A DNA stretch of 64,000 nucleotides from Micromonospora sp. WMMD1102 (GCF_029626265.1 NZ_JARUBN010000001.1:7257001-7321000), one strand, 5' to 3'; positions 16,231 to 25,523 are shown, counted from the stretch's first letter. Program-made: numbers and translations. Notes: a model not told the origin generated them from the letters alone.

Positions 16231-16809
16231 ATGAGGCAGCCCGGTGACCGTGCCCCCGCACCCGGACCGCTGGCCCTGGTGCAGAACCTGTTGAACACCG
16301 TCGACATGGGAGCGGGCCGGGACCGGTTGCGTACGATCGCCGAACTCACCGCCTTCGCCGCCGCCAACGGCGCGACCGGTCTCAGCTTCACCGACTCCGA
16401 CGTCTCCGAGACCCGGCGGTTCCGGGAGGCGTTGCGGGACGCCTGCCGGGGACATGCCGGCAGCGAGGTGCCGGCCACCTCCGTCGCCGCGCTGCGGCAC
16501 GCCCTCGCCACCTCCCCGCTGCTGCTCACCATCGACGGCACCGGTGCGACCCGGGCGGTGCCGGTGGCCGGGCTCGGCGGGTCGGCTGCGCTGATCGCCG
16601 ACGTGGCCGCCGGGATCCTGAACGCCGCCACCGCCGGCACCTGGCCCCGGCTCAAGGCCTGCGCCGCACACCGCTGCCAGTGGGTGTACTACGACCACAG
16701 CCCGGCCGGGCGGAGCCGCTGGTGCACGATGAGCCTCTGCGGCAGCCGGGCCAAGATGCGCGCCTACCGGGCCGGGCGGTCCGCCGGCCGCCCCGGATTC
16801 GCCCCCTGA
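16231..16809 (+). CDS. CGNR zinc-finger (ABATE-type) protein
   Basis: A 192-residue protein. The C-terminal zinc finger has Cys144, Cys149, Cys165 and Cys170 in the order CAAHRCQWVYYD and RWCTMSLCGSRAKMRAYR, with CGSR in place of the usual CGNR. The N-terminal region (residues 15-135) fits the ABATE ligand-binding fold. Members are stress-responsive putative transcription regulators. TACGGT ends 6 nt before the ATG, so the mRNA is probably leaderless, which decides for ATG 16231 over the GTG at 16228. Confidence 0.88.
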   Translation: MRQPGDRAPAPGPLALVQNLLNTVDMGAGRDRLRTIAELTAFAAANGATGLSFTDSDVSETRRFREALRDACRGHAGSEVPATSVAALRHALATSPLLLTIDGTGATRAVPVAGLGGSAALIADVAAGILNAATAGTWPRLKACAAHRCQWVYYDHSPAGRSRWCTMSLCGSRAKMRAYRAGRSAGRPGFAP

Positions 16810-16844
16810 GACCGCTCCGCGCGGCCACCCAGCCCCGCTGAGCC

Positions 16845-16892
16845 CCTGCTCGGCCCCTGCCCTGCTCGGCCCCTGCCCTGCTCGGCCCCTGC
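16845..16892. repeat. Three perfect 16-bp tandem repeats
   Basis: CCTGCTCGGCCCCTGC occurs three times head-to-tail without mismatch, directly downstream of the CGNR gene and four bases short of the stop codon of the prepilin peptidase gene on the other strand. It is probably a slippage-prone spacer. Confidence 0.9.
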
Positions 16893-16896
16893 CCGC

Positions 16897-17778
16897 TCAG
16901 CTCAGGGCCAGTGTGCCGAGGGTGCCGAAGACCAGGAACGGGCCGAACGGGAGGTGACCGCGCCAACCGATCCGGCGGGTCGCCAGCAGGACCAGCCCGC
17001 ACAGCGCCGAGGCGCCGAAGGTGAGCAGCACGCCGAGCACCACCGCCGGCCAGCCGAGCCAACCGAGCACCGCCACCGCGCTCAACGCCAGCTTGGCGTC
17101 GCCGAGCCCGAACCCCCGGCGGCCGAGCAGCAGGGTGGTGCCGGCGAGGAGGAGGGCGGCGCCGAGTCCGGCGAGTGCCGCCCGCCACCAGGCCGACGGG
17201 TCACGGCTGGCCAGGGCCGCCACACCGAGCAGGCCGAGGGTGCCGATCGCGGCGGCGTAGCTGAGCCGGTCCGGCAGCCGGTGCACGGCGAGGTCGACGA
17301 AGAGCAGCGGCACGGCACACGCCACCCACCAGCCGAACGCGATCGTCTCGATCGGCGGCCGGGCGGCCACCACCACCGCCGCCACCGCGAGGAGCAGGAC
17401 GATCTCCACGGCCAGCGGTGCGGCACCGACCCTGCCACCGCAGCCGGCGCACCGGGCCGACGGGGTGAGCGGACGCAGCGCCCCGGCCGGGCCGACCGGG
17501 GCACCGCAGGAGTCGCAGGCGGAGCGGCGCGGCTGGCCGTAGGCCACCGAGTCGGCGGCGACGAGCCAGCGCAGCAGCGGGGTGACGGCCAGCAACGCCA
17601 GGGCCCGAACCGGCCACCGCACACGCAGAGTAACTTCATGATCGCGTTTCTCGGATCGTCCGCGCTCCGCCGGAGGCAGCCCTGCCGCACGCGCGACGGC
17701 CGCCCTCCGCCTCTGCGGCGGGCCGGTGAGGGGACCCCGCGGGCCCGGTACGGAAGCTGTCAGATCATCGTCATCCAT
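16897..17778 (-). CDS. Prepilin peptidase (A24 family), Tad type
   Basis: A 293-residue membrane protease that would cleave Flp-type prepilins. The two catalytic aspartates are visible: Asp162 in VDLAVHRLPD and Asp227 in GFGLGDAKL. Two CxxC pairs (88/91 and 110/113) form the cytoplasmic zinc ribbon seen in bifunctional TadV/PilD-type enzymes. About seven membrane spans follow residue 60. The ATG at 17778 has GGAG 9 nt upstream but gives a hydrophilic 50-residue N-terminus; a GTG at 17622 just before the first membrane span is the alternative start. It is divergent from the Tad pilus operon that begins at 18206. Confidence 0.85.
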   Translation of the reverse strand: MDDDDLTASVPGPRGPLTGPPQRRRAAVARAAGLPPAERGRSEKRDHEVTLRVRWPVRALALLAVTPLLRWLVAADSVAYGQPRRSACDSCGAPVGPAGALRPLTPSARCAGCGGRVGAAPLAVEIVLLLAVAAVVVAARPPIETIAFGWWVACAVPLLFVDLAVHRLPDRLSYAAAIGTLGLLGVAALASRDPSAWWRAALAGLGAALLLAGTTLLLGRRGFGLGDAKLALSAVAVLGWLGWPAVVLGVLLTFGASALCGLVLLATRRIGWRGHLPFGPFLVFGTLGTLALS

Positions 17779-18205
17779 GGCATTTCGCTCCACCGGGCCG
17801 GCACAATCTGAACGGAAGGGACAGCGGATCTTCTCCGCCGACCCAACATTGATCACTTCAGTGCCATCGACCGACATCTTATGATCGAGATGCCGGTCGA
17901 CAACAGAGATCGTAACCGTACGTATTCTCTCGAATAGCCCCTGTTGTATCGTCGGCGGTCAGCCTATGCTCGCCATCTGGACGGCACACAACCGTCGGCT
18001 GGCAGGCAGCAAAAAGATCGCTCGGCAATACCCACACCAAATCTAGATCGACTTACCCGAATGTGGATGCGGCGGCGCCGGGCCCGGTCGAGGGCCTTCG
18101 GGGCGGAGCGGCCCTGCCCACGTCCCCGCCGATCCGTCGGCGGGAACAGTCCGGTCGACTCCGCTCAGGGGTGGGCGATCGGCGGCGGAGCTGGAGGAGG
18201 CACCG
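17779..18205. promoter_or_regulatory. Divergent control region of the Tad locus
   Basis: No gene was identified in about 430 bases. An inverted repeat lies at 17867-17880 / 17887-17900 (TCGACCGACATCTT with GAGATGCCGGTCGA, 12 of 14 positions pairing), close to the prepilin peptidase start. The middle is distinctly AT-richer than the surroundings, as expected for promoters. GGAGG at about 18193 is the ribosome site of the first pilus-operon gene. Confidence 0.4.
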
Positions 18206-18760
18206 TTGCGAAGGCGGCAACCGGCGTACCTCTGGGCCGCCCTGCTCGCGGCGACACTGCTCGTCGGCGGATGCGGCAACCGGCCCGGCGGCGCCACCCC
18301 ACCCGACACCTCGGACGCGGCAGCGGCCAGTGCCGACGCCGGAGCCGCCGAGGCGGAGAAATCAGCACTGGCCGCGTACGCCGGCTATCTGGACGCCGTC
18401 CGGAAAGCCGAGCGGGCCGGCGATCCACTCGATCCGGGACTGCGGAAATACCTCGCCGATCCGCTGCTGACCCGGGTCAGGCTCACCATTCGCGATGCGA
18501 AGGAGCACGGCGCGATGCGTACCGGAAAGCTGGTCTCCAATCCGACGGTCATCGCGGTCGACCTCGTCGCCGACCCGGCCACCGTCTCGATCCAGGACTG
18601 CATCGACGCCACCGGCTACCGGCTGGTCTACAAGAAGGACCGGAAGGTGGTCCCGGGTTCGGCCAGCGGCCGGCACCTGGCCACCGCCACCGCCACCCGC
18701 TATCCCGACGGCCGCTGGCTGATCAGCGCCGGCGCCTCACACGAGGACCAGCCGTGCTGA
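18206..18760 (+). CDS. Putative lipoprotein at head of Tad operon
   Basis: A 184-residue protein with a basic start, a hydrophobic segment and a lipobox LVGGC (Cys23), so it is probably surface-anchored. After an Ala-rich linker it is mostly alpha/beta with no named domain; the end carries RYPDGRWLISAG. The TTG start is chosen for the GGAGG about 10 bases upstream and because it places the signal sequence at the N-terminus. Its stop overlaps the next start by 7 bp, tying it to the Tad operon. Confidence 0.75.
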   Translation: MRRRQPAYLWAALLAATLLVGGCGNRPGGATPPDTSDAAAASADAGAAEAEKSALAAYAGYLDAVRKAERAGDPLDPGLRKYLADPLLTRVRLTIRDAKEHGAMRTGKLVSNPTVIAVDLVADPATVSIQDCIDATGYRLVYKKDRKVVPGSASGRHLATATATRYPDGRWLISAGASHEDQPC

Positions 18761-19749
18761 CCCGGTGGACGCGCCCGGCGGGCGATGTCGCGGGTGCGGC
18801 TCTGCCTGCGCGCACGGCGGGTGCCGCAGCCGGGGCGGGCCGGCGGGTGCTCGCCGCCGGTGCCGTGTCCGGGCTGGTCCTGGCCGTCGCGCTGGCGGTG
18901 CCGGGTGGGCCGGCCGGGGCGGACCCGGGCGCGGAGTGCCCGCCCGGCCAGACCAACTGCGACGTCTGGCAGAACGAGCCCGGCGGGACGGGCGACGGCA
19001 ACGGTTCGGGTAACGGTAACGGCGACGGTGGCGGCTCCGGCGGCGGCAACCGGGTCTGCGAGAAGGACGACGGCACCGAGGTGCCCTGCTACGACGACAT
19101 ACTCGGCTGGTTCAACAGCGCCGACGACTGCTACTACAAGCGGGCCGAGCCGCAGCCGGCGGACGTCCCGGCGGGACAGACCGGCTACCTGCGGACGTGT
19201 AGCGGAGGCCCCAGCTCGGATCTGGTCTACCTGGCCGACCCGCCGGCCGGGTTCGCGCCGCCGGACCCCGAGCAGATGGCCCTGAACCTCTTCGCAAGCC
19301 TGAACCTGGAACCGCCGGAGATCCGGACCGCGCCGAGCGACGCACCCGGCCTGGTCGGCGTGCCGGTGTGGCTGCACGACGCGTCGAGCTGGGAACGCGA
19401 GCAAAAGACCGCGACCGACGGTGAGGTGACGGTCTGGATCGAGGCGATTCCGACGAAGATCGTCTGGCGGATGGGCAACGGCGAGACGCTGACGTGCACC
19501 TCGGCCGGCGTGCCGTTCAAGGCCGGCAGCCACGACCCGCGCCAGCCGCCCGCCGCCGCCTGCGCGTACCCCGGCTATCCCCGGTCGAGCGGCGGAAGGG
19601 CGGGCGGGCGGTACGAGATCACCGCGGTCAAGCACTGGACGGTGCCCTGGGGCAGCAACACCGGCGAGGGCGACCAGGACGCCCTCTCCACCAGCCGGGA
19701 GGCCACGACCACGATCCGGATCGACGAACTCCAGGTGGTGACGAGGTGA
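18754..19749 (+). CDS. Secreted protein of the Tad operon, unknown function
   Basis: A 331-residue protein with a GTG start inside the end of the lipoprotein gene, preceded by GAGGA. A hydrophobic segment (VSGLVLAVALAVPGGPAGA) acts as a signal peptide. A Gly/Asn-rich linker of alternating GNGSGNGNGDGG type follows, then a cysteine-containing globular region with CEKDDGTEVPCYDD and CTSAGVPFKAG. I do not recognise the fold. Its place between the lipoprotein and the CpaB-like gene makes a pilus-assembly or cell-surface role likely. Confidence 0.7.
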   Translation: MLTRWTRPAGDVAGAALPARTAGAAAGAGRRVLAAGAVSGLVLAVALAVPGGPAGADPGAECPPGQTNCDVWQNEPGGTGDGNGSGNGNGDGGGSGGGNRVCEKDDGTEVPCYDDILGWFNSADDCYYKRAEPQPADVPAGQTGYLRTCSGGPSSDLVYLADPPAGFAPPDPEQMALNLFASLNLEPPEIRTAPSDAPGLVGVPVWLHDASSWEREQKTATDGEVTVWIEAIPTKIVWRMGNGETLTCTSAGVPFKAGSHDPRQPPAAACAYPGYPRSSGGRAGGRYEITAVKHWTVPWGSNTGEGDQDALSTSREATTTIRIDELQVVTR

Positions 19750-19783
19750 CATTGCTCCAGGTGCGGCTTCGGGTGGTGACGGG

Positions 19784-20443
19784 GTGACCGTGGCGACCAG
19801 TCCGACCACCGGTGCGCCGATCGACGCGCCGATCACCCCGCCCCGGATCGTCCGGCAGCGCCGGATGCGTCCCGGGCTGCTCGGCCTCGCCGTACTGCTG
19901 ATCGCACTCGGCGGGCTCGGATCCGCGTTCGCGATCACCTCGGTACGCGCCACCGGCAGCTACCTGGCGGTCGCCCGCGCCGTACCGGTCGGCACCGCGC
20001 TCACCGCCGAGGACCTGGTGACGGTGCAGGTGGCCGGCGGGCAGGGCCTCGAACCGGTGGCCGCCGACCGGATCGCCGAGGTGGTCGGCAAGCGGGCCAC
20101 CGTGACGCTGGTCCCCGGCACCCTGCTCAGCATGGCGCAGCTGACCGACAAGCCACTGCTCGGCCCGGGACAGCAGCAGATCTCGATCGGGCTGCGCCCC
20201 AGCGAGGTACCGGCGAAACGGCTCCGCCCCGGCGACAAGGTGCTGCTGTTCAGCACCGCCGGGAACGACGCCCGGACCGCCGCCGCGCCGGCCACCCGGT
20301 TCCAGGCGACAGTCATCGACATGGCCACCCCGGCCAGCAACTCCGTCGTGCTCTACCTCGCGCTCGCCGCCCGGGACGTCCCGGCGGTGGTGGCGCTGGC
20401 CACCGGCGACCGGATCGCGGTCGTACTGAACGCGGCAGCCTGA
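19784..20443 (+). CDS. CpaB-like SAF-domain pilus assembly protein
   Basis: A 219-residue protein. One N-terminal membrane span (LLGLAVLLIALGGLGSAFAI) is followed by an SAF domain with VARAVPVGTALTAEDLVTVQ and a second beta-rich block with RLRPGDKVLLF. This is the layout of CpaB/RcpC, which guides pilus assembly outside the membrane. It is shorter than CpaB of proteobacteria, as is normal in actinobacteria. The GTG start has a weak GGGG site and the gene lies 34 bases after its neighbour. Confidence 0.8.
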   Translation: MTVATSPTTGAPIDAPITPPRIVRQRRMRPGLLGLAVLLIALGGLGSAFAITSVRATGSYLAVARAVPVGTALTAEDLVTVQVAGGQGLEPVAADRIAEVVGKRATVTLVPGTLLSMAQLTDKPLLGPGQQQISIGLRPSEVPAKRLRPGDKVLLFSTAGNDARTAAAPATRFQATVIDMATPASNSVVLYLALAARDVPAVVALATGDRIAVVLNAAA

Positions 20444-20445
20444 CC

Positions 20446-21249
20446 GTGGCCATCGTCGCCCTCGTCTCCGCCAAGGGATCGCCCGGAGTCACCACGACCG
20501 CCCTCGCCTGCACCCTCACCTGGCACCACCGGGTGGTGTTGGCCGAGTGCGACCCGTCCGGCGGGTCGGTGCTGGCCGGCTATCTCGGCGGGGCGCTGCC
20601 CGGCCCCCGGGGCATCGGCGAGCTGGCCGTGGGCGAACTGCGGGACGGCAACCTGGAGGAGGCGTTCTGGTCGCAGCTCGTCGACCTCGACGCACCCCGG
20701 CGGGAACGGCTGCTGCTGCCCGGCGTGGTCGACCCGGCACAGGCCGGCAGTGTCGTACCGCTCTGGCAGCGGTTCGCCGACTTCTTCGCCGAACTGGCCA
20801 AGGGCCGCCCGGCGTACGACGTGCTCGTCGACTGTGGACGGCTCCAGGTTGTCGGGCCGCCGTGGCCGCTGCTCCGGGCCGCCGACCTCGTGCTTGTCGT
20901 CACCACCGCCCGGCTGCCGCACCTGTCCAGCACCCAGGCCACCGTCCGGGCGATCGAGCGGGACTTCGCCGAGCACCGGGTGCCGGCCGACACGCTGCGA
21001 CTGCTGCTGATCGGCGGGGAGCACGGCCGGAGCGAGGTGGGCAAGGCGCTCCGGCTTCCGGTGATCGGGCAACTGCCGGACGACCCGCGTACCGCCGAGG
21101 TGCTCAGCCACGGCGGCACCGTACGCGCCAACCGGCCGCTGATGCGCGCGGCCAGCGCCCTGGAGGTGCCGGTCCGGGCGGTGCTCGACCGGCGACGGGC
21201 CCGGCTCGGCTGGCCGGCCGCTATCGAGGGGGTGCCCGGTGCGCTTTGA
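20446..21249 (+). CDS. ParA/MinD-like ATPase (TadZ/CpaE type)
   Basis: A 267-residue protein related to ParA-type ATPases. The N-terminal loop reads SAKGSPGVTTTAL: the first Lys of the deviant Walker A is kept, but the catalytic GKT is GVT, so ATP hydrolysis is doubtful. Further blocks are AECDPSGGS and VLVDCGRLQ. TadZ/CpaE proteins localise the pilus machine, and degenerate P-loops are known among them. It starts 3 bases after the CpaB-like gene and overlaps the TadA start by 11 bp. Confidence 0.82.
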   Translation: MAIVALVSAKGSPGVTTTALACTLTWHHRVVLAECDPSGGSVLAGYLGGALPGPRGIGELAVGELRDGNLEEAFWSQLVDLDAPRRERLLLPGVVDPAQAGSVVPLWQRFADFFAELAKGRPAYDVLVDCGRLQVVGPPWPLLRAADLVLVVTTARLPHLSSTQATVRAIERDFAEHRVPADTLRLLLIGGEHGRSEVGKALRLPVIGQLPDDPRTAEVLSHGGTVRANRPLMRAASALEVPVRAVLDRRRARLGWPAAIEGVPGAL

Positions 21250-22939
21250 GCCCGTCTACTCCGACCCGCGTGCCGGGGGCGACCCGGACGCCGACACGAC
21301 CGCACCCTCCACCGCGCCGATCTGGCAGGTCGTCCCGCACAACGGGCACCGGCCGGTACCGCTGCCGCCCGGCACCGGCGGCACACCCGCACCGGGCGAC
21401 CCGGGCCCCCGCTACGGCCCGGCGGGGCAGGACGGCGGCGACCCGGGCCGCCGCTACGGCCCCGCGCTGCCGGACGGGAGTGTGCCGCAGCGCGGCGGCG
21501 TGCCGGCGTACGCGGTGGTGCCGCAGCCGGTGACGCCGCCCGCCCCGCCCCGGCCCCGGGTCGACTTCGCGGTGGTCCGGGAACTGCGCCGCGAGCTGAG
21601 CGAACGGCTGACCAGATGGCAGCGCGGCCGGGAGTTCAGCACCGCCGAGGAGGACGTGCAGCGGGCCCGGCTCGCCGTGACCGTGGTGGCCGAGTACGCC
21701 GACTCCACCCGCCGGGCCGGCACCCCGATGTCGGCGGCCGAGGAGCGGATGCTGCTCGACCAGGTCAACGCCGAACTCGTCGGGCTCGGCCGGCTACAGA
21801 CGCTGCTTGTCGACGACACTATCGAGGAGGTACACATCCTCGGCTGCGACTCGGTGCGGATCACCCGGCGCAGCGGCGGCGTCGACTGGGCCGAACCGAT
21901 CGCCGACAGCGACGAGGAGATGGTGGAGATCCTCCAGGCGGCGGCCCGCCGGGCCGGGGCCACCGAGCGGTCGCTCTCCACCTCCAAGCCCACCCTGGAC
22001 CTGCAACTGCCGGACGGCAGCCGGCTGGCGGCGGTCTTCCTGGTCAGCCACCGCCCGTACGCGGTGATCCGCAAGCACAACACCGTCGAGGTGACCCTGG
22101 ACGAGATCGCCGGTGGCCGGGCCGACCTGGACGAGATGCTGGACGTGCTGATCCGGGACTTCCTGCGCGCGGCGATGCGGGCCGGGCTGAACATCATGGT
22201 CGCCGGGCTGGCCGGTGCCGGCAAGACCACGGTGATCCGGGCGCTGATGGACGAGATCCCGGTCGACGAGCCGTACGTGCTGCTGGAGGAGAGCCGGGAG
22301 CTGCTGCCGGCCCGGCGTGGCCGCAAGCACCGGGCGGTGATGAGCTTCGAGTCCCGGGAGGGGCACGGCGACCGGGGTCCGGACGGGCGGCCGGCCGGCG
22401 AGGTGACGATCGCCGACCTGATCCCGGTGGCGCTGCGGATGGGCGTACTCCGGATCATCGTCGGCGAGGTCCGGTCCCGGGAGATCGTCCCGATGCTCCA
22501 GGCGATGACCACCAGCCGGGGCTCGATGTGCACCATCCACGCCCGTACCCCGGCCGGGGTCAGCGAGCGGATCATCGAGCTGGCGCTGTCGCACGGCCGG
22601 GAGATGACAGTCGAGCAGGCCCGGCGGATGGCCGGGAACGCGCTGGACCTGATCGTCTACGTCACCATCGAGGACGAGACCGCGATCGGCGGCCGGAAGC
22701 ACCGGTTCGTCTCGCACGTCGAGGAGGTCGTCGGGGTCGGCGACGGCAACCGGATCACCACGACGACGGTGTTCGGGCCGGGGCCGGACGGCCGGGCGGT
22801 CCCCCGCCACCTGCCGGAACGGGTCCGCGACCAGTTGCTCCGGGTCGGGTACGACGCGCGGCTGCTGACCCGCTACATCGAGGCGGGTACGGGTGGGTGG
22901 CGGCGGCCCCGGCACAGTCTGCTGGGGCGGCTGGCGTGA
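21239..22939 (+). CDS. tadA: Tad secretion ATPase (TadA/CpaF)
   Basis: A 566-residue hexameric secretion ATPase that powers Flp pilus assembly. Walker A is GLAGAGKTT (about residue 323), the Asp box lies around VLLEESRELLPARRG, Walker B is IIVGEVRSREIVPML and the His box is MCTIHARTP. The first 100 residues are Pro/Gly-rich and low-complexity, longer than usual, including two near-copies of a RYGPA-type peptide. It sits centrally in the operon, in front of the two TadB/C membrane proteins. Confidence 0.95.
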   Translation: MRFEPVYSDPRAGGDPDADTTAPSTAPIWQVVPHNGHRPVPLPPGTGGTPAPGDPGPRYGPAGQDGGDPGRRYGPALPDGSVPQRGGVPAYAVVPQPVTPPAPPRPRVDFAVVRELRRELSERLTRWQRGREFSTAEEDVQRARLAVTVVAEYADSTRRAGTPMSAAEERMLLDQVNAELVGLGRLQTLLVDDTIEEVHILGCDSVRITRRSGGVDWAEPIADSDEEMVEILQAAARRAGATERSLSTSKPTLDLQLPDGSRLAAVFLVSHRPYAVIRKHNTVEVTLDEIAGGRADLDEMLDVLIRDFLRAAMRAGLNIMVAGLAGAGKTTVIRALMDEIPVDEPYVLLEESRELLPARRGRKHRAVMSFESREGHGDRGPDGRPAGEVTIADLIPVALRMGVLRIIVGEVRSREIVPMLQAMTTSRGSMCTIHARTPAGVSERIIELALSHGREMTVEQARRMAGNALDLIVYVTIEDETAIGGRKHRFVSHVEEVVGVGDGNRITTTTVFGPGPDGRAVPRHLPERVRDQLLRVGYDARLLTRYIEAGTGGWRRPRHSLLGRLA

Positions 22940-22979
22940 TCGGGGTGGGGCGGGGCGCGGGGGGTCCGGGGGTGGCATC

Positions 22980-23882
22980 GTGACGCTGCCGTCGAACATC
23001 GAGCTGATCGCCGTACTCTCCGGGATCGCCTGCGCCGGCGGGCTGGTACTGGTGGTCGTGGCACTGGTCGGGACGAAGCGGCCGGCCGGCCCGGCCCGGA
23101 ACTCCGTGCTGCGCCGGCTCTGGCTCGGCGACGGTACGAGTGCCCGGGAGCAGCGCGCGCACCAGACCCTGCTGGTCGGGGCGACCGTGGCCGGAGCGGT
23201 GGCGTTCCTGCTCACCGGGCTGCCGGTGGTCGGCCTGCTGGCCGCGGTCGCGGTCCCCGGCGTGCCGTGGCTGCTCGGCACCGGCCGGGCCGAGCGGCGG
23301 GCGATCAACCGGATCGAGGCGATCGGCGAGTGGACCCGCCGGCTGAAGGACGTCTCCGGCACGGGCCAGGGACTCCAGCAGGCCATCATCGGTACGGTCT
23401 CGACCGCGCCGGACCAGATCGACGAGGAGGTACGCCTGCTCGCCGCCAGGCTGGCGGCAGGCTGGCAGGGGCGGGCCGCACTGCTGGCGTTCGCCGAGGA
23501 GATCGGGGACCCGGTCTGCGACCAGGTGGTCGCGGCGCTGATCCTGCACCTGACCGACCGGGGTGAGCGGCTCGGCGACGTACTCGGGGCGATCGCCTCG
23601 GCTGCGGCGGCCGAGGTGGTGACCCGACGCGAGGTGGAGGCGAAGCGGGCGCAGCCCCGGTTCGCGGTGCGCTTCCTGACCGGGATGACCCTGCTGGTGC
23701 TGGCGTACGGGCTGGTGAACCCGGACTACATGGAACCGTACGGCACGCCGGACGGGCAGCTGGTGATGGTGCTGCTCGGTGCCGCCTTCGTCGCCCTGCT
23801 CGCCTGGGTACGGGCGATGAGCCTGCCACCCAGGCCGGCCCGTTTCCTCGCCCCGCCGGACCGCGAGGAAGTCTTGAGATGA
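22980..23882 (+). CDS. tadB: Tad inner-membrane platform protein TadB
   Basis: A 300-residue type II secretion F-domain protein with membrane spans at the N-terminus (IAVLSGIACAGGLVLVVVAL), near 65-100, and at the C-terminus. The cytoplasmic T2SSF region holds EWTRRLKDVSGTGQGLQQAI. The GTG at 22980 was chosen because it directly precedes the first span, 40 bases after tadA; an upstream frame extension is Gly-rich and unlikely. Its stop overlaps the tadC start in ATGA. Confidence 0.88.
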   Translation: MTLPSNIELIAVLSGIACAGGLVLVVVALVGTKRPAGPARNSVLRRLWLGDGTSAREQRAHQTLLVGATVAGAVAFLLTGLPVVGLLAAVAVPGVPWLLGTGRAERRAINRIEAIGEWTRRLKDVSGTGQGLQQAIIGTVSTAPDQIDEEVRLLAARLAAGWQGRAALLAFAEEIGDPVCDQVVAALILHLTDRGERLGDVLGAIASAAAAEVVTRREVEAKRAQPRFAVRFLTGMTLLVLAYGLVNPDYMEPYGTPDGQLVMVLLGAAFVALLAWVRAMSLPPRPARFLAPPDREEVLR

Positions 23883-24751
23883 TTCTGAACTGGACTTTGA
23901 CCTCCGGGGTGCTGGGTGGGTCGGCCGTCGGGTTGGGGCTGTTCCTGCTGGTGCGGGAGGCGTTGCCGGCCACTCCGGCGCTCGGGCCGGCGCTGCGTCG
24001 GCTGCACCAGCCGGTCGGGGCGGGGCGTCCCGCACGGGCTGGCCGGCACGATCTGGACTGGCTGGCCGGGGCTACCCGCTGGCTGCGCCCGCCGCACCGG
24101 CAGCTCGCGCTGATCGGGCAGACGCCCGAGCAGTACACGCTGTCGTTGCTGCTCTCCGGGCTGATCGGGTTGGCGACTCCGGCGGTGTCGACCGCGATCC
24201 TGATGCTCGCCGGGATCCGGCTGCCGTTCGTGGTGCCGACCGTCGGGGCACTCGGCTTCGCACTGCTCTGCGTCTTCATGGCGCACCGGAGTGTCCTGGT
24301 GAAGGCGGACCGGGCCCGCCGGGAGTTCCGGCAGGCGGTCTGCGCCTATCTGGACCTGGTCGCCCTGCAACTGTCGGCCGCGCACGGGCCGGTGCAGGCG
24401 TTGGAGCGGGCGGCCGAGGTCTGCGACGGCTGGGTCTTCGAGCGGATCCGGGAGGCGCTGCGGCTGGCTCAGTTGCAGATGCACTCGCCCTGGGACGAGC
24501 TGCGTGACCTGGCCGAGAAGATCGGCATTCCGGAACTCGGTGACGTCGGGGCGATCATGCAGTCCTCCGGTACCGAGGGTGCACAGGTGCACGACTCGCT
24601 GCGGGGCCGGGCCGACTCGCTGCGCGACCAGATCCGGACCGACAACCTGGCCCGGGCCGAGGCGGTGACGAGCCGGCTGGACGTGCCGGGTGCGCTGCTG
24701 GTCTTCGTACTCGTCGGTTTCGTCCTCTATCCGTTCGTGGCCCGGATCTGA
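23879..24751 (+). CDS. tadC: Tad inner-membrane platform protein TadC
   Basis: A 290-residue T2SSF-domain membrane protein that pairs with TadB. Visible marks are the span LSLLLSGLIGLATPAVSTAI, the cytoplasmic block FRQAVCAYLDLVALQLSAAH, and a C-terminal span ending FVLYPFVARI. It starts within the tadB stop (ATGA). The 58 bases after its stop hold imperfect GACCTTGACCTC hexamer repeats before the pilin-like gene. Confidence 0.88.
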   Translation: MILNWTLTSGVLGGSAVGLGLFLLVREALPATPALGPALRRLHQPVGAGRPARAGRHDLDWLAGATRWLRPPHRQLALIGQTPEQYTLSLLLSGLIGLATPAVSTAILMLAGIRLPFVVPTVGALGFALLCVFMAHRSVLVKADRARREFRQAVCAYLDLVALQLSAAHGPVQALERAAEVCDGWVFERIREALRLAQLQMHSPWDELRDLAEKIGIPELGDVGAIMQSSGTEGAQVHDSLRGRADSLRDQIRTDNLARAEAVTSRLDVPGALLVFVLVGFVLYPFVARI

Positions 24752-24809
24752 CCTTGACCTTGACCTCGAACCCGACCTCGACCCACCGTCGCACTGAAGG
24801 GAGACCGCA

Positions 24810-25052
24810 ATGTCGATCGTCAACTACCTGCACATTGCGCTCGCGGTACGGATCGCGGAGCTGCGCCGTACCGGTGAGGGGGACCGCGGTGACAGCCCGG
24901 TCCCGACCGCGGTGATCATCTTTGGCCTGGTGGCCGCCGCGCTGGCGGTCACCGTCGCCGTGTCGCAGAGCGTCGGCGACTGGATGGACGCCATCCCCGG
25001 TCCGGGCGGCGCGGACCCGGGCGGTGCCGACCCCGGCACGGGCCAGGACTGA
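24810..25052 (+). CDS. Small pilin-like membrane protein
   Basis: An 80-residue protein with a charged N-terminus (RRTGEGDRGDSPVPT), one hydrophobic helix (AVIIFGLVAAALAVTVAVSQ) and a short GADPG-repeat tail. Size and position after tadC suit the Flp-type major pilin or a minor pilin, with cleavage before the hydrophobic helix. The classical GxxxxEY motif is not present, so the pilin call is by position. GGGAG precedes the ATG. Confidence 0.65.
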   Translation: MSIVNYLHIALAVRIAELRRTGEGDRGDSPVPTAVIIFGLVAAALAVTVAVSQSVGDWMDAIPGPGGADPGGADPGTGQD

Positions 25053-25055
25053 CCC

Positions 25056-25523
25056 GTGCCGCGACCGCGCCGCAGCTTCCGGTACCGGCTTCCGGCGGTG
25101 GCCGGGAGCCGGTGGCGCCGGACGTTCGGGGCGGAGCGGGACCGGGGTGCCAACCCCGTCGAACTGGCCGTGCTGATGCCGGCGATCCTGATCCTGCTGC
25201 TCGCCTCGATCCAGGCCGCCGCCTGGTTCATCGCCCGGGCCACCGCGCTGAACGCCGCGCAGTCGGCGGTGAGCGCGCAGCGGGCATACCAGGCCGAGCC
25301 CGGGGTGGGGCAGCAGCGTGCCGAGGACTTCCTGGACCGGGCCGGTGACTGGCTGGTCGACTGGGAGGTCACCGTCAGCGTTCCGGAGCCGGACGACACG
25401 CAGGTCAGCGCCACCGTCACGGGTCAGCCGCTCCGGGTGATGCCGCTGATCTCGCTGCCGCCGATCAGCGAGACCGCGTTCGGCACGCTGGAGCGGTTCA
25501 CCGACGAGGAGACGGCGCCGTGA
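25056..25523 (+). CDS. TadE-like pseudopilin
   Basis: A 155-residue protein. The block DRGANPVELAVLMPAILILL is the TadE-type signature: a charged stretch, then NPVELA at the cleavage site, then one membrane helix. The following region (VSVPEPDDTQVSATVTG) is a small beta-rich extracellular domain. The gene begins 3 bases after the pilin-like gene and overlaps the next by 4 bp. Confidence 0.8.
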   Translation: MPRPRRSFRYRLPAVAGSRWRRTFGAERDRGANPVELAVLMPAILILLLASIQAAAWFIARATALNAAQSAVSAQRAYQAEPGVGQQRAEDFLDRAGDWLVDWEVTVSVPEPDDTQVSATVTGQPLRVMPLISLPPISETAFGTLERFTDEETAP

